From a bacterium (GTDB taxonomy: Bacteria; Actinomycetota; Acidimicrobiia; Acidimicrobiales; Bin134): a DNA stretch of 64,000 nucleotides. Every line of letters begins with the position of its first letter. The first letter of the stretch is position 1. The position numbers and the translations under genes were made by a program. This document shows positions 8,001 to 17,250 of the stretch, piece by piece. The DNA lies in the NCBI GenBank assembly GCA_026705465.1, contig JAPPAP010000025.1, positions 248,001 through 312,000 of the forward strand. The letters are read 5' to 3'. A model generated the notes under the pieces. It saw only the letters and a list, made by a program, of their open reading frames with translations, was not told the DNA's origin and made no database searches.

Positions 8001-9989
8001 TCAGCGGCCGCCGATGAGCACGTCGACGGCGGTGACCCCAGAAGTATGCACGATGAGCGGGTTGATCTCGGCCTCTACCCGGTGTCGGGCCGCCATGTGC
8101 CCCAATCGCACCAGCACGTCGACGGCGGCGTCCCGGTCGCGGCTTGTTTCGCCCCGGTAGCCGTCCAGCAGCGCGCCCGCTTTGGTGGCGTCCAAGAGGG
8201 CATGGGCGTCGGCCAAGCTCAGCGGGGCCGGGGCGATGGCCACATCGTCGACCAGTTCGGCCAGCAAACCTCCCGGTCCGGCCACCACGCAGGGACCGGC
8301 TTCGGGGTCGACCCTGGTGCCGACGATCAGCTCCACACCGGGGTCAGCCATGGGCTGAACCACCACCGTGGTGCCGGCCAAGCCCAGATCCCGGCCGCGA
8401 GCATCCAGGCGGTCAGCGACCTCAGCAACATCGTCGGGACGCACGTTGAGCTCCACCAGCCCGAGGTCGGTCTTGTGGTCCAAACCTTCGCACAGCAGCT
8501 TGACTGCTGCGGGCCGGTCGTCGGCGTACTCAGCCGGTGCGCAGGCGGGAGCCATGATGTCGGCGAGCAGATCGTCGAGGGACTCCTCCAGCCAGGCCTG
8601 CCGCTCTTCTGCCGAAGGCGGCTGGGGCGTTCGGCTCTGCCAGCTAGCCAAGCACTGGAACAGGAGGTCGGCTGAACCGAACACCGGGATGCCTGCTTCG
8701 AGCAGCCCGGGATAGTCCACTGCGTGCCATCCCGGAGCGCTGAATACCGCTATCGGCGTTCCCCGCCCGGCCTGTGCCACCAAGGCGTCAATCTGCTTGT
8801 CGATGATTACTTCTGGGCCGATCAGCATTCCATGGGCCAGGAAATCCAAACCAGGGTCGTCGCCCATGGCATCCAGTGCTGCCGGCAGCAGCTTGTGGTC
8901 AACCACTGACTGTCCGGTGAGGTCCAACGGATTGCGAGGTTCTCCCAGTGTCATGCACTCGGCCAGCGCCGAGTGGGCTGTCTCCTCCAATGGGGGGACC
9001 GCAAAGCCATTGCCACGGGCAGAATCAGCCAGGATTCCCGCCACTGCCCCCGAAGACGACAACACCCCGACCCGCTTGCCCCAGTGACCTTGGGCCATGG
9101 GCAGGGCTGCCAGTTCGGTCAAGTCGTGGGCTATCAGGATGCCGTGTCGATGACAGCGGGCGGCAAACGCGTCGTAGTCGCCCACCAGGGCTCCAATGTG
9201 GCCGCGCACTGCGTCGGCGCCCTCGGGAGACCGGCCTCCCTTCAGCACGATCACCGGTTTTCCCGCACCAGCGGCCTCATCGGCGGCGTCGAAGAAGCGG
9301 CCGGCGTCGTCCAAGCCCTCGATGTACACCACGATCTGTTTGGTACGCTCGTCACCGGCCAAGTACCGGACATAGTCGCTTACCTTCAGATCGATGCCGT
9401 TTCCCACTGCAAATCCCACGGTGAGGCCGAGGCCGTTGGCCAGCAGGTGCTGCACGAGAGAGGACACCAGGGCACCGCTTTGGGACACCACTCCGAGGGT
9501 GCCAACAGGCAGTTCATCGGCCATGGCATAGGGGGGGAAACCGGCTGGGATGCGGTCGACGCAGTTGATGACGCCGTTGGTATTGGGTCCGCACACCGCC
9601 ATCGAGGTATCGGCCAGAAAGGCCTGCAATTCCAAATCCAGCGGCGACCCGGCCCGGTCGCCCTCACCGAAGCCCCCGCTGAACAAGATGGCAGCCCGGG
9701 CGCCAATGGACTCGGCTTGACGAAGCACGTCGATGGCCGCGGCGGCGGGCACCAGCACGAGCACTAGGTCGGGAGGCTCGGGCAAGGAACCCAAATCGGC
9801 GTAGCAGGGCCGATCCGCCAGCGTGTCGTAACGGGGGTTGACCAGGAAGAGTTCGGCGGGCACGTTGTGCTTGAGCAGGTTGCCCAGCGCCCAGGACCCC
9901 AGTTTGGGGCCGCCCGGTGGGGTAGCTCCGACCACCGCAATGGACTGGGGCCGCACCAATGGGGTGAGGTCTTTCGACGCGGAGCTCAT
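8001..9989 (-). CDS. ADP-forming acyl-CoA ligase, fused type (second copy)
   Basis: The 662-residue protein has the same architecture as the ligase at 3153: CoA-binding domain with GATPPGGPKLGSWALGN near the N-terminus, ligase domain with phosphohistidine region VRGHIGALVG in place of the usual SHTGALAG, and a C-terminal ATP-grasp domain ending EINPLIVHTSG. The two proteins are clearly divergent, so they probably use different acids. ATG 9989 overlaps the stop codon of the upstream cupin gene (ATGA), indicating translational coupling, and the acyl-CoA dehydrogenase gene follows 24 nt downstream. Substrate unknown. Confidence 0.9.
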   Translation of the reverse strand: MSSASKDLTPLVRPQSIAVVGATPPGGPKLGSWALGNLLKHNVPAELFLVNPRYDTLADRPCYADLGSLPEPPDLVLVLVPAAAAIDVLRQAESIGARAAILFSGGFGEGDRAGSPLDLELQAFLADTSMAVCGPNTNGVINCVDRIPAGFPPYAMADELPVGTLGVVSQSGALVSSLVQHLLANGLGLTVGFAVGNGIDLKVSDYVRYLAGDERTKQIVVYIEGLDDAGRFFDAADEAAGAGKPVIVLKGGRSPEGADAVRGHIGALVGDYDAFAARCHRHGILIAHDLTELAALPMAQGHWGKRVGVLSSSGAVAGILADSARGNGFAVPPLEETAHSALAECMTLGEPRNPLDLTGQSVVDHKLLPAALDAMGDDPGLDFLAHGMLIGPEVIIDKQIDALVAQAGRGTPIAVFSAPGWHAVDYPGLLEAGIPVFGSADLLFQCLASWQSRTPQPPSAEERQAWLEESLDDLLADIMAPACAPAEYADDRPAAVKLLCEGLDHKTDLGLVELNVRPDDVAEVADRLDARGRDLGLAGTTVVVQPMADPGVELIVGTRVDPEAGPCVVAGPGGLLAELVDDVAIAPAPLSLADAHALLDATKAGALLDGYRGETSRDRDAAVDVLVRLGHMAARHRVEAEINPLIVHTSGVTAVDVLIGGR

Positions 9990-10327
9990 CCAGAGATGGT
10001 GAGGCCAGCCTGACCGGTTCGGACCACCATAAATTCCAATCCTTCCGGTCCGGCGGTGAAGCCGTACTCCACGTTGGCGGCTAGCAGCAGGGTGTCGGGC
10101 GGCTCCACCACCGCACCGCTGTCGAGGGTGGCGCTGCCGGCCAACACCACCATCAATTCGTCTCGGTCATGGCTATGGGGTGGGACCACGTAGCCGGGTG
10201 CCAGTCGGATGGCATGCGCGAAGAACGACCCTCGATGGAGCCATGCCTTGTGCAAACCAACATCATCGGGGTCGGGGTTCTCGTCGGGTTGGAACCACTC
10301 CACGTCTCGATACCGGGTGAGGGCCAT
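9986..10327 (-). CDS. Small cupin-domain protein
   Basis: A 113-residue single-domain cupin. The first motif is the histidine-rich PPHSHDRDELMVVLAGSA segment, which supplies metal ligands; the second motif is weaker, around ANVEYGFTAGPEGLEFMVV. Such proteins may be dioxygenases, isomerases or small-molecule sensors, and the sequence does not decide. Its stop overlaps the start of the ADP-forming ligase by 4 nt, so it heads an operon of cupin, ligase, acyl-CoA dehydrogenase. Its start is only 14 nt from the divergent reductase gene at 10342, so promoters for the two must overlap or lie inside coding sequence. Confidence 0.8.
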   Translation of the reverse strand: MALTRYRDVEWFQPDENPDPDDVGLHKAWLHRGSFFAHAIRLAPGYVVPPHSHDRDELMVVLAGSATLDSGAVVEPPDTLLLAANVEYGFTAGPEGLEFMVVRTGQAGLTISG

Positions 10328-10341
10328 AGAGAATTCCTAGC

Positions 10342-11376
10342 ATGGTAGTGATGCGTGTGGTTGTGGCCGGTGCTGGGGGAATCGGGGGCGCCATCGCCGG
10401 TGAGATCGCCTTGGCTGGCGGCGACGTGAGTGTGGTCGATGGCTGGTCCGACCACGTTGAGGCAATCCGGGCTGACGGGCTGTGCCTGGTTGGTCCGCCA
10501 CCACGGGAAGAGCGCACGACCCCGCTTCACGCGTGGCATACCAGCGAGAGTCAGCAAGTGGCTCCCATCGACATACTCGTTATTGCCGCCAAGTCATTCG
10601 ACAACCAGGAGCTCGCCCCCCTCCTGGCTCCTTGTTTGGCCGACGGCGCCACCGTGGTATCGGCCCAGAACGGGGTCAACGAGCCGCTACTGGCCGAAAT
10701 GCTGGGGCCAGAGCGGGTGATCGGCGCGGTGGTGTTGTTTCCCGCCGAGATCATTGGCCCTGGTCAGGTGAGGCTGGACTGGCGTCCCACGCTTCAGATC
10801 GGTGAGCTTGACGGAACCCGCACCGACCGGTTGAACCTGGTGGCGTCAGGGCTGGGGCTAGGTATCGACGTTGTGGTCAGCGACAACATCTGGGGGGCCA
10901 TCTGGTCCAAGCTGGTGATGAACTGCATGAGCAACCCGGTCAACGCGGTGCTGGGGGGCCGGGCTCGAGATTGCCGGGAGCAGCCCGAGCCTCGGCGGAT
11001 CAGCTTGGCCTGCGGGTCGGAGGCGGTGGCGGTCGGACTAGCCCGGGGCCATCGCATTGAGCCGGTGAGCGGAATCGAAGCCGAGCACATCCTGGTTGGC
11101 GGCGCAGGCGGACCGGGAGCCACTGAGCTGGCCGCCGAGTGGGAGGCCACCGCGGCCGAGTTGGGGGAGGTCAAGGGCTCCATGCCCACCGACATCGAGC
11201 GAGGCCGCAAGACGGAGATCGATTCTTTCAGCGGGTTCATTGCCCAGGAAGGACGGCGGCTGGGCATCCGCACCCCGGCCAACGAGGCGGTCTGCCGGAT
11301 GGTGAAGGAGATCGAAGCCGGTACCAGATCACCTAGCTCCGACAACCTGGACGAGCTTCTCCGAATATTGGGCTAG
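10342..11376 (+). CDS. Ketopantoate reductase family protein (PanE/ApbA-like)
   Basis: The 344-residue protein has an N-terminal Rossmann motif GAGGIGGAIAGE, an AAKSFDNQ stretch characteristic of the family, and the catalytic-lysine region WSKLVMNCMSNPVNAV in the C-terminal helical domain. Genuine PanE reduces 2-dehydropantoate with NADPH for coenzyme A synthesis, but many family members act on other 2-keto acids, and its catabolic surroundings make a non-pantoate substrate plausible. Two ATG codons (10342 and 10351) are possible; the second places the Rossmann strand closer to the N-terminus. The last 4 nt overlap the stop of the convergent enoyl-CoA hydratase gene. Confidence 0.82.
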   Translation: MVVMRVVVAGAGGIGGAIAGEIALAGGDVSVVDGWSDHVEAIRADGLCLVGPPPREERTTPLHAWHTSESQQVAPIDILVIAAKSFDNQELAPLLAPCLADGATVVSAQNGVNEPLLAEMLGPERVIGAVVLFPAEIIGPGQVRLDWRPTLQIGELDGTRTDRLNLVASGLGLGIDVVVSDNIWGAIWSKLVMNCMSNPVNAVLGGRARDCREQPEPRRISLACGSEAVAVGLARGHRIEPVSGIEAEHILVGGAGGPGATELAAEWEATAAELGEVKGSMPTDIERGRKTEIDSFSGFIAQEGRRLGIRTPANEAVCRMVKEIEAGTRSPSSDNLDELLRILG

Positions 11377-12152
11377 CGCCCCTGCCAGCGGGGAGGGCGC
11401 CTTTCGGCAAAAGCGCGTGGGCCTTCTTGGGCGTCGTCGCTGACGTAGACAGGCTCGTAGATCTTGTCGGCCACGGCCGTCGCCTCAGCCGGTGACAGTC
11501 CGGCGGTGGCTCGGATCATGGCCTTGCCCGCCCGGACGGTGAGCGGTGCGTTGGCGGCGATTGCCGCCGCGAGTTCAGCGGTGGCCGTTTTCAGCTGATC
11601 TGCGGGTACAACCCGGTTGACCAACCCGAGCTCGTAGGCCCGATGTGCGGTGATCGGCTCGGCAGTGCACAGAAGTTCGACAGCCACTCGGGGTGGGATC
11701 AGCCAGCCCAGTTGGGCCGCCCATGGCGAGCCCCGGCCCACCTTGGCCTCAAGGATGCCGAAGCGGGCATGTTCGGCTGCTACGCACAGGTCGCACTGCA
11801 TGACCAGGTTGAAGCCGAAGGCGTAGGCCACCCCGTTCACCGCGGCGATGACCGGCTTGGTTACCCCGCCTTCGGCCAAACGGCCTCCAGCCAAATGGGA
11901 AGGCAGCCCTCGCTCGGCCCGTTCGGCCATCTCCTTGAGGTCGGCACCGGCCGAAAATGCGGCCTCGCCTGCGCCGGTCAATACGGCGACCGCAATGTCC
12001 TCTTCGGATTCCACCCGGTCCCACGCGGCGGCCAAGCCCTCTGAAACCGCTTGGTGGACGGCGTTGCGGGCCTCGGGACGATTGATCGTCACCCAGGCCA
12101 CACCTTCGGCGACTTCGAACAAGACCGCTTCGCTGGTCGGATGGTCAGCCAT
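11373..12152 (-). CDS. Enoyl-CoA hydratase/isomerase family protein
   Basis: A 259-residue crotonase-fold protein with VTINRPEARNAV near the N-terminus, the oxyanion-hole segment AFSAGADLKEM, and a typical C-terminus ending AFAERRPPRWQGR. It should hydrate or isomerise an enoyl-CoA. Codons upstream of ATG 12152 remain open, but translation from there gives a non-family extension that overlaps the methyltransferase gene. The chosen ATG overlaps the methyltransferase stop by 8 nt, indicating coupling. It is the last gene of a run on the minus strand that starts with ftsH. Substrate unknown. Confidence 0.88.
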   Translation of the reverse strand: MADHPTSEAVLFEVAEGVAWVTINRPEARNAVHQAVSEGLAAAWDRVESEEDIAVAVLTGAGEAAFSAGADLKEMAERAERGLPSHLAGGRLAEGGVTKPVIAAVNGVAYAFGFNLVMQCDLCVAAEHARFGILEAKVGRGSPWAAQLGWLIPPRVAVELLCTAEPITAHRAYELGLVNRVVPADQLKTATAELAAAIAANAPLTVRAGKAMIRATAGLSPAEATAVADKIYEPVYVSDDAQEGPRAFAERRPPRWQGR

Positions 12153-12756
12153 TGCGCACCGCCAAGGCCAAGTAGTGGTCATCGGCATCGTCCAAAAGCT
12201 CCATTGTCCAACCTCCTTCAGAGAGAAGCGGCCCAATGCGATGTGGATCGATGTTCATGTCGTGGGCGTGAGCCCCTCGTTCCCGGTGTCGGTTCGCCAG
12301 GGCGAGGCGGCCGATGGGATGGAACACGCCCAGCCGGGCGCCGGGCTGAGCGGCCCGGGCGAATTCTTGCAGGGTGCCCGTCGGGTTGGGGAGGTGGGGA
12401 AGCAGCCCGGCAGCCAGGATTCCGGCTGCGCACCCGTCTCGCACGGGAAGCTGTCCAACATCACCCAGAACGCAGACAGAGAACGCTTGGCGTCCCAATC
12501 GGGCGGCCTCATGGAGCATGGCCGGGGTGGCGTCGACGCCGAAAACTGCCCCTTGAGATCCGACCGCGGCCCGCATGGGTGCCAGCGCTCGCCCCGATCC
12601 GCAGCCGGCGTCAATAGCTACATCTCCGTTCGACAGCCTGAGCTGGTCCACGGCCCAGTTGAACAGCACATCGTCGTCGGGATGACGATCCTCCCAGCCG
12701 TGAGCCCGAGAGGTGAAGAACTCCCTGGTCTGCGCCAAATCCCTTGACAAGGTCAC
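12145..12756 (-). CDS. SAM-dependent methyltransferase, class I
   Basis: A 203-residue protein with the SAM-binding motif I AIDAGCGSGRALAPM (about residues 46-60), acidic motif II GVDATPAM, and a motif near LGDVGQLPVRDGCAAGI. It resembles the UbiE/type 11 group, which methylates small molecules. The acceptor is unknown. GTG 12756 is preceded by TACGGT at 8 nt, so the gene has its own leaderless promoter although it also lies downstream of ftsH and the thioredoxin-like gene. It overlaps the enoyl-CoA hydratase start. Confidence 0.82.
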   Translation of the reverse strand: MTLSRDLAQTREFFTSRAHGWEDRHPDDDVLFNWAVDQLRLSNGDVAIDAGCGSGRALAPMRAAVGSQGAVFGVDATPAMLHEAARLGRQAFSVCVLGDVGQLPVRDGCAAGILAAGLLPHLPNPTGTLQEFARAAQPGARLGVFHPIGRLALANRHRERGAHAHDMNIDPHRIGPLLSEGGWTMELLDDADDHYLALAVRNG

Positions 12757-12764
12757 TGGATCAG

Positions 12765-12770
12765 ACCGTA
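12765..12770 (-). promoter_or_regulatory. -10 box TACGGT of the methyltransferase gene
   Basis: TACGGT ends 8 nt before GTG 12756, consistent with a leaderless start inside the ftsH run. Confidence 0.4.
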
Positions 12771-12797
12771 CCCGGCAGGGAGTGGTGCGTCATGGGT

Positions 12798-13205
12798 CTA
12801 GCGGACCGAGGCGATGAGGGCCGACAGCTCGGCTGAGGTGGCCGGGCCGGCCAACGAGGCGCACACTGCACCAGAGCGATCGGCCAAGACCGCCAGGGGA
12901 ACGGCGTCCACGGTATAGCGGCTATGCAGATCGCGGTGGCGCCGGTACTCCACTTCTTGCACCGCAAGCGAGTCGTCGGCCAAGCCCTCAGCCGCTTTCA
13001 CCACCGCGGCACAAGTAGAGCAAGTTTTGGAGGTGAACACGGCCAGGAGCCATTCGGCGTTGGGCTGGGCGAAGTCCCAGCGCTCCAGACGGGTGGGCAC
13101 CGAGTATGTCGGCGCAGTCGGGCTTGAGGGGCGGAGACGACGATAGAGCCAGGCCACTGCCAGTGCCCCGGCGATGACCCCAAGAGCGATCAGGGTGCGG
13201 ACCAC
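12798..13205 (-). CDS. Membrane-anchored thioredoxin-like protein
   Basis: The 135-residue protein starts with one hydrophobic segment (residues 3-20, no cleavage site evident) followed by RRLRP, then a thioredoxin-like domain with the redox motif C62-S-T-C65 and a DAVPLAVLADRSG stretch matching the thioredoxin cis-proline region. By the positive-inside rule the basic residues after the helix would favour a cytoplasmic domain, but this is not decisive. GTG 13205 lies inside ftsH, overlapping its last 16 nt, so translation is probably coupled to ftsH. This suggests a role in membrane protein quality control, which is inference. Confidence 0.75.
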   Translation of the reverse strand: MVRTLIALGVIAGALAVAWLYRRLRPSSPTAPTYSVPTRLERWDFAQPNAEWLLAVFTSKTCSTCAAVVKAAEGLADDSLAVQEVEYRRHRDLHSRYTVDAVPLAVLADRSGAVCASLAGPATSAELSALIASVR

Positions 13206-15211
13206 GACTCCGGGGTGTCAGGCTCTTCCAATTCGGCTGTCGAGGCAACGGTGGTCGTGGCCGAGCCCCGCGTCCCCGCTGTGCTCCGAGAGCTGAGAGC
13301 TGCGCCAATCACGTCCCGGGGATCTCCAACGGGGCCCTCAGCGCCCAATTCCACTAGCCGCCCGACCTCTTCGCCGGAGATGGTCTCGTGCTCCAGCAGG
13401 GCACGGGCCACCAGATCGAGTCCGTTGCGGTGCTTGGAGAGCACCTCCCGGCACCGGTTTTCCTGAGTTCGCAAGATCTCAGCCACTTCTTCGTCGATGA
13501 CCCGGGCCGTTTCGTCGCTGTACTCCCGATTGGTCATCATCTCATCGCCCAAAAACACCTGTCCAGCGCTTCGCCAGGCCATCGGCCCGATGCGGTCGCT
13601 CATGCCCCACTCCCGCACCATGCGCCGGGCGAATTCGGTGGCACCGGCCAGGTCGTCGGCCGCGCCGCTGGACGACACGCCGAATACCAACTCCTCGGCG
13701 ATGCGCCCGCCCATGCGCATGACCAGCATGTCGTCCAGATAGTTGCGCCGCAGGGTGTGACGGTCTTCCTCAGGGAGTGTCATGGTCACACCTAGCGCCA
13801 TTCCCCGGGGGATGATGGTTACTTTGTGCAACGGGTCGGCGTGGGGCAGAACCGCCGCGCACACCGCATGGCCGGCCTCGTGGTAGGCGGTGATCTGCCG
13901 CTCTTCCTCGGACATGACCATCGACTCCCGCCGCTGCCCCATGAGCACCCGGTCACGGGCGTTCTCGAAGTGGATCATGCGGATCTGATCAGAGTCGCTG
14001 CGCACCGCAAACAGCGCTGCTTCGTTCACCAGGTTGGCGAGGTCGGCCCCGCTCATGCCCGGCGATCCCCGGGCGATCATCGGGAGATCCACATCGGCGG
14101 CGATCTTCTTGGATCGGACGTGGACGTTGAGAATTTGCAGGCGGTCGTCGGCCTCGGGCAGCGGAACCACCACTTGGCGGTCGAACCGTCCCGGTCGCAG
14201 CAGCGCCGGATCCAAGATGTCAGGGCGGTTGGTAGCGGCCATCATCACGATGCCTTCAGTGGCCTCAAAGCCGTCCATTTCGGCCAGCATCTGGTTGAGG
14301 GTCTGCTCCCGCTCGTCGTGGCCCCCGCCCAAGCCGGCGCCCCGCTTGCGGCCGATGGAGTCGATCTCGTCGATGAAGATGATGGCTCGGCCCATCTTCC
14401 GGGCCGACTGGAACAGGTCTCTGACCCGGCTGGCGCCCACTCCGACGAACATCTCCATGAAGTCCGACCCGGTGACCGACAGGAAGGGAACCCCGGCTTC
14501 ACCGGCTACAGCTCGGGCGATGAGGGTCTTGCCGGTACCCGGTGGTCCCACCAGCAGCACGCCCTTGGGGATGCGGGCCCCGATCTGAGCGAACTTGTCG
14601 GGGTGCTTGAGAAAGTCGACAACCTCGACGATCTCCTTCTTCACTCCCTCGTAGCCGGCCACATCTTCAAAGGTCGTGCCCGGCCGCTCGGTGGTGTAGG
14701 TCTTCGCCTTGGACCGGCCGATGGACATGATCCCGCTCATCTGCCCCTGGGCTCGGCGCTGGAACCACCAGAAGATCAAGAAGATCAGACCCACCGGGAT
14801 CAGCAATGGCAGGAGGCTGACCCAAAAACTGTTCTTGGGCGTGTGGAACTCGAACGTGGTGATGTTGTTGCGCAAGTCCTGCTCGACTTGTTCGCTCAGC
14901 GGGACCGGCCCGGTGGTGTGGAATCTGGAGCCATCGACCATCGTTCCTTTGATGTCGCCGGTGTTGTTGTTGTACTCCGCTTCTTCGATCTGATTGGTCT
15001 GGGCCGAGTCGACGAATGCCCGGAAGGAGATCTCCTCGCCGTTGTCGTCGCCTCCGAACACGTTGGAGAACAACAGGGCGGCCAGTAGCCCCAGCACAAC
15101 GAACCAGATCCAGCGTGGCATGCGACCCTGTGTGGTCGGCTGCTGACCCGGCCCGCGCTCGGGGTCTCGCCGCTCAGGAGGCGGGGGAGGAGGGGGTGGC
15201 GGAGAGGCCAT
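13190..15211 (-). CDS. ftsH: ATP-dependent zinc metalloprotease FtsH
   Basis: A 673-residue AAA+ membrane protease. A proline-rich N-terminal tail (nine consecutive prolines, residues 4-12) precedes TM1 (about 33-50), an external domain, and TM2 (about 130-150). The Walker A motif GPPGTGKT is at 222-229, Walker B FIDEID at 279-284, and the zinc motif HEAGH at 444-448. FtsH extracts and degrades misassembled membrane proteins and some regulators (family knowledge). The ATG at 15211 has TAGAAT ending 6 nt upstream. The 3' end overlaps the thioredoxin-like gene by 16 nt. It is divergent from the CPBP protease gene, 52 nt apart. Confidence 0.97.
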   Translation of the reverse strand: MASPPPPPPPPPERRDPERGPGQQPTTQGRMPRWIWFVVLGLLAALLFSNVFGGDDNGEEISFRAFVDSAQTNQIEEAEYNNNTGDIKGTMVDGSRFHTTGPVPLSEQVEQDLRNNITTFEFHTPKNSFWVSLLPLLIPVGLIFLIFWWFQRRAQGQMSGIMSIGRSKAKTYTTERPGTTFEDVAGYEGVKKEIVEVVDFLKHPDKFAQIGARIPKGVLLVGPPGTGKTLIARAVAGEAGVPFLSVTGSDFMEMFVGVGASRVRDLFQSARKMGRAIIFIDEIDSIGRKRGAGLGGGHDEREQTLNQMLAEMDGFEATEGIVMMAATNRPDILDPALLRPGRFDRQVVVPLPEADDRLQILNVHVRSKKIAADVDLPMIARGSPGMSGADLANLVNEAALFAVRSDSDQIRMIHFENARDRVLMGQRRESMVMSEEERQITAYHEAGHAVCAAVLPHADPLHKVTIIPRGMALGVTMTLPEEDRHTLRRNYLDDMLVMRMGGRIAEELVFGVSSSGAADDLAGATEFARRMVREWGMSDRIGPMAWRSAGQVFLGDEMMTNREYSDETARVIDEEVAEILRTQENRCREVLSKHRNGLDLVARALLEHETISGEEVGRLVELGAEGPVGDPRDVIGAALSSRSTAGTRGSATTTVASTAELEEPDTPESWSAP

Positions 15212-15217
15212 TGGCCA

Positions 15218-15223
15218 ATTCTA
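15218..15223 (-). promoter_or_regulatory. -10 box TAGAAT of ftsH
   Basis: TAGAAT, one of the closest matches to the consensus in the window, ends 6 nt before ATG 15211: a leaderless ftsH transcript. Confidence 0.5.
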
Positions 15224-15249
15224 CGAGTGGCTGACGGCAAATTCACCAT

Positions 15250-15255
15250 TACGCT
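15250..15255 (+). promoter_or_regulatory. -10 box TACGCT of the CPBP protease gene
   Basis: TACGCT ends 8 nt before GTG 15264. It lies back to back with the ftsH promoter, 26 nt apart, so the two may compete or share control. Confidence 0.42.
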
Positions 15256-15263
15256 GCGGGCCG

Positions 15264-16046
15264 GTGGCAGCAACTGAGCGGACAAGAGCACGGGAGATCC
15301 GCTGGGGTTTGCCCGATGTGTTCATCGGTGTGGTGTTTTCCTGGGTGGCCGCGGTGGTGGTTTTCTTCGTTGTGCTGGCCGCGATTGGACTGGATACCGG
15401 GGGTGAGACCGGTACTGGGTCATATGTGGGGCGCTATGGGCTGAGCGATGCCATGAGCCAGGAGCGCAGCGATCCCGCGCTTCCCCTTTGGACTCTGCCG
15501 GTGGGGCAGATCGGGTTGTGGGGCGGCTTTGCCCTGACCACGCTGGTGGCCGGCACCCTGCGAGGAACCGGTTTGCGGCGCGACTTCGGCTTGTCGATGA
15601 AGCCATCGGATGTCCCGGTCGGGCTGCTGGTCGGCGTGTTTGCCCAGATCGCGGTGGTTTGGCTCATCTATGCGCCGTTCCAGCAGTTCTTCGACTTCGA
15701 CGTGAGCGAGGCTGCTCGAGAGATCACTGATCGGGCCGCAACCGGGACCGACATCGCTTTCGTGATGCTGGGGGTGGTGGTGGGGGCACCCATCTTCGAA
15801 GAGATCTTCTTCCGTGGTCTGGTGTTGCGGGCGTTCGAGCGGAAATGGGGGTCGGCGATAGGAGTGCTGGCCTCATCGGCGCTGTTCGGCGCGGTGCACC
15901 TTCAACTCCTTCAATTCCCCGCGCTGATGGCCTTCGGGATCATCGCGGCGGTACTGGCCCGGCGCTACCAGCGGTTGGGACCGGCTATCTGGGCCCACAT
16001 CGGCTTCAACTTGGTTGCAGTGATCAACCTGATCTGGCTGGCCTAA
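15264..16046 (+). CDS. CPBP family intramembrane glutamic endopeptidase
   Basis: The 260-residue integral membrane protein has several hydrophobic segments (about 20-42, 80-97, 118-138, 163-178, 197-212, 218-232, 240-258) and the three CPBP/Rce1 motifs: EEIFFRG (E179, E180, R184), FGAVH (H212), and HIGFN (H245, N249). The family includes Rce1-like CAAX proteases and bacteriocin-immunity-type proteins; partners here are unknown. Starts at GTG 15264, divergent from ftsH. The stop codon TAA (16044-16046) is also part of the -10 box of the following manA gene. Confidence 0.88.
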   Translation: MAATERTRAREIRWGLPDVFIGVVFSWVAAVVVFFVVLAAIGLDTGGETGTGSYVGRYGLSDAMSQERSDPALPLWTLPVGQIGLWGGFALTTLVAGTLRGTGLRRDFGLSMKPSDVPVGLLVGVFAQIAVVWLIYAPFQQFFDFDVSEAAREITDRAATGTDIAFVMLGVVVGAPIFEEIFFRGLVLRAFERKWGSAIGVLASSALFGAVHLQLLQFPALMAFGIIAAVLARRYQRLGPAIWAHIGFNLVAVINLIWLA

Positions 16047-16049
16047 CTT
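16044..16049 (+). promoter_or_regulatory. -10 box TAACTT of manA, built on the upstream stop codon
   Basis: TAACTT ends 6 nt before ATG 16056. Its first three bases are the TAA stop of the CPBP protease gene, so termination and promoter share bases. Confidence 0.4.
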
Positions 16050-16055
16050 GAGATC

Positions 16056-17219
16056 ATGAGCACACCCGGTGTTCTGATTGGGGCAGTCCAGCGCTACGCG
16101 TGGGGTTCAATCGAGGCACTACCCCGCATCATGGGCGAGCAACCCACCGGCGAGCCCCAGGCTGAGCTGTGGCTTGGGGCCCATCCCCGGGGACCGTCGG
16201 TGCTGCGGCGCGGCGGGGTGGACCAGCTGCTCAGCCAGGCGATTGCCGAGGATCCCGTGGGCGAGCTGGGCGCGGATGCAGTTCGGTCGTTCGGCGACGA
16301 GTTGCCCTTTCTCCTCAAGATCCTGGCCGTTGACCAGCCGCTGTCGCTCCAAACCCATCCCACCCGCCAACAGGCCCAAGCAGGGTTCGATGCAGAGAGC
16401 GAACGGGGCATCCCCCTCCATGCCGACCATCGGTCGTACCGCGACCGGAACCACAAGCCGGAGCTGATCTGCGCGCTCGAGCCGTTCACTGCCTTCTGCG
16501 GGTTCCGGCCGCTAAGCACCGCGGCGTCGCTGCTCGAATCGCTGGGAGTTGCCGACCTGGGCCCGGCCATCGGCTTCTTGAGGTCGGGTGAGGCCGACCG
16601 CGCGCTGCGATGGCTGCTTGAGCTCCCCCCGGAATCCGGGGCTTCGATTGCCCGCCAGGTGGTGGAGGCCTGCGCCCAGCCGGGGCCGTTTCCCGACGAG
16701 CGGGAGTGGGGGATTCGGATTGGCCAACAGCACCCCGAAGACATCGGCGTAGCCGTCGCCCTGATGCTCAACCTGGTTCGCCTGGACCCGGGGCAGGCCC
16801 TCTTCTTGGAAGCGGGCAATCTGCACGTCTACCTGCACGGGGTGGCAGTGGAGATCATGGCCAACAGCGACAACGTGCTGCGGGGAGGACTCACCGTCAA
16901 ACACGTGGATGTTCCCGCGGTATTGGATGTTGTGGACTGCCGTCCCCTCGAAGTGCTGGTGCAAAGCCCCGACGGCCCGTGCTTCCCCTTTGAGGCGCCG
17001 GTACCGGATTTCGACCTGTCCCGTGTGGAGTTGACCGGGGGGCGGCGATTCCTTCCGTCGGGACCGGAGATTGTGCTGTGCACTTCGGGGAGCGTGAGCG
17101 TGGCGGGCCACTTGATCGGCAGCGGTGAAGCTGTGTGGGTGCCGGCAGCTACCGGCGAATACGAGGTTGCTGGAGATGGTCTGGTGTTCCGGGCGCGGAC
17201 AGGCACTTCGGAGCCCTGA
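16056..17219 (+). CDS. manA: Mannose-6-phosphate isomerase, class I
   Basis: At 387 residues it matches type I phosphomannose isomerase. LQTHPTRQQAQ supplies zinc ligands, NHKPELICAL holds the zinc-binding glutamate, AFCGFRP is a family signature, and GNLHVYLHGVAVEIMANSDN is the strongly conserved C-terminal active-site segment. It interconverts fructose-6-phosphate and mannose-6-phosphate, supplying GDP-mannose for glycans and, in actinobacteria, for mannosylated lipids. It is followed by a Trm112-like gene and a SIS-type isomerase gene, the usual actinobacterial grouping. ATG 16056 lacks a ribosome-binding site but has a -10 box 6 nt upstream. Confidence 0.93.
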   Translation: MSTPGVLIGAVQRYAWGSIEALPRIMGEQPTGEPQAELWLGAHPRGPSVLRRGGVDQLLSQAIAEDPVGELGADAVRSFGDELPFLLKILAVDQPLSLQTHPTRQQAQAGFDAESERGIPLHADHRSYRDRNHKPELICALEPFTAFCGFRPLSTAASLLESLGVADLGPAIGFLRSGEADRALRWLLELPPESGASIARQVVEACAQPGPFPDEREWGIRIGQQHPEDIGVAVALMLNLVRLDPGQALFLEAGNLHVYLHGVAVEIMANSDNVLRGGLTVKHVDVPAVLDVVDCRPLEVLVQSPDGPCFPFEAPVPDFDLSRVELTGGRRFLPSGPEIVLCTSGSVSVAGHLIGSGEAVWVPAATGEYEVAGDGLVFRARTGTSEP

Positions 17220-17250
17220 TGGCAATGGCTGCTTCATCTAGGGGCAGCGG

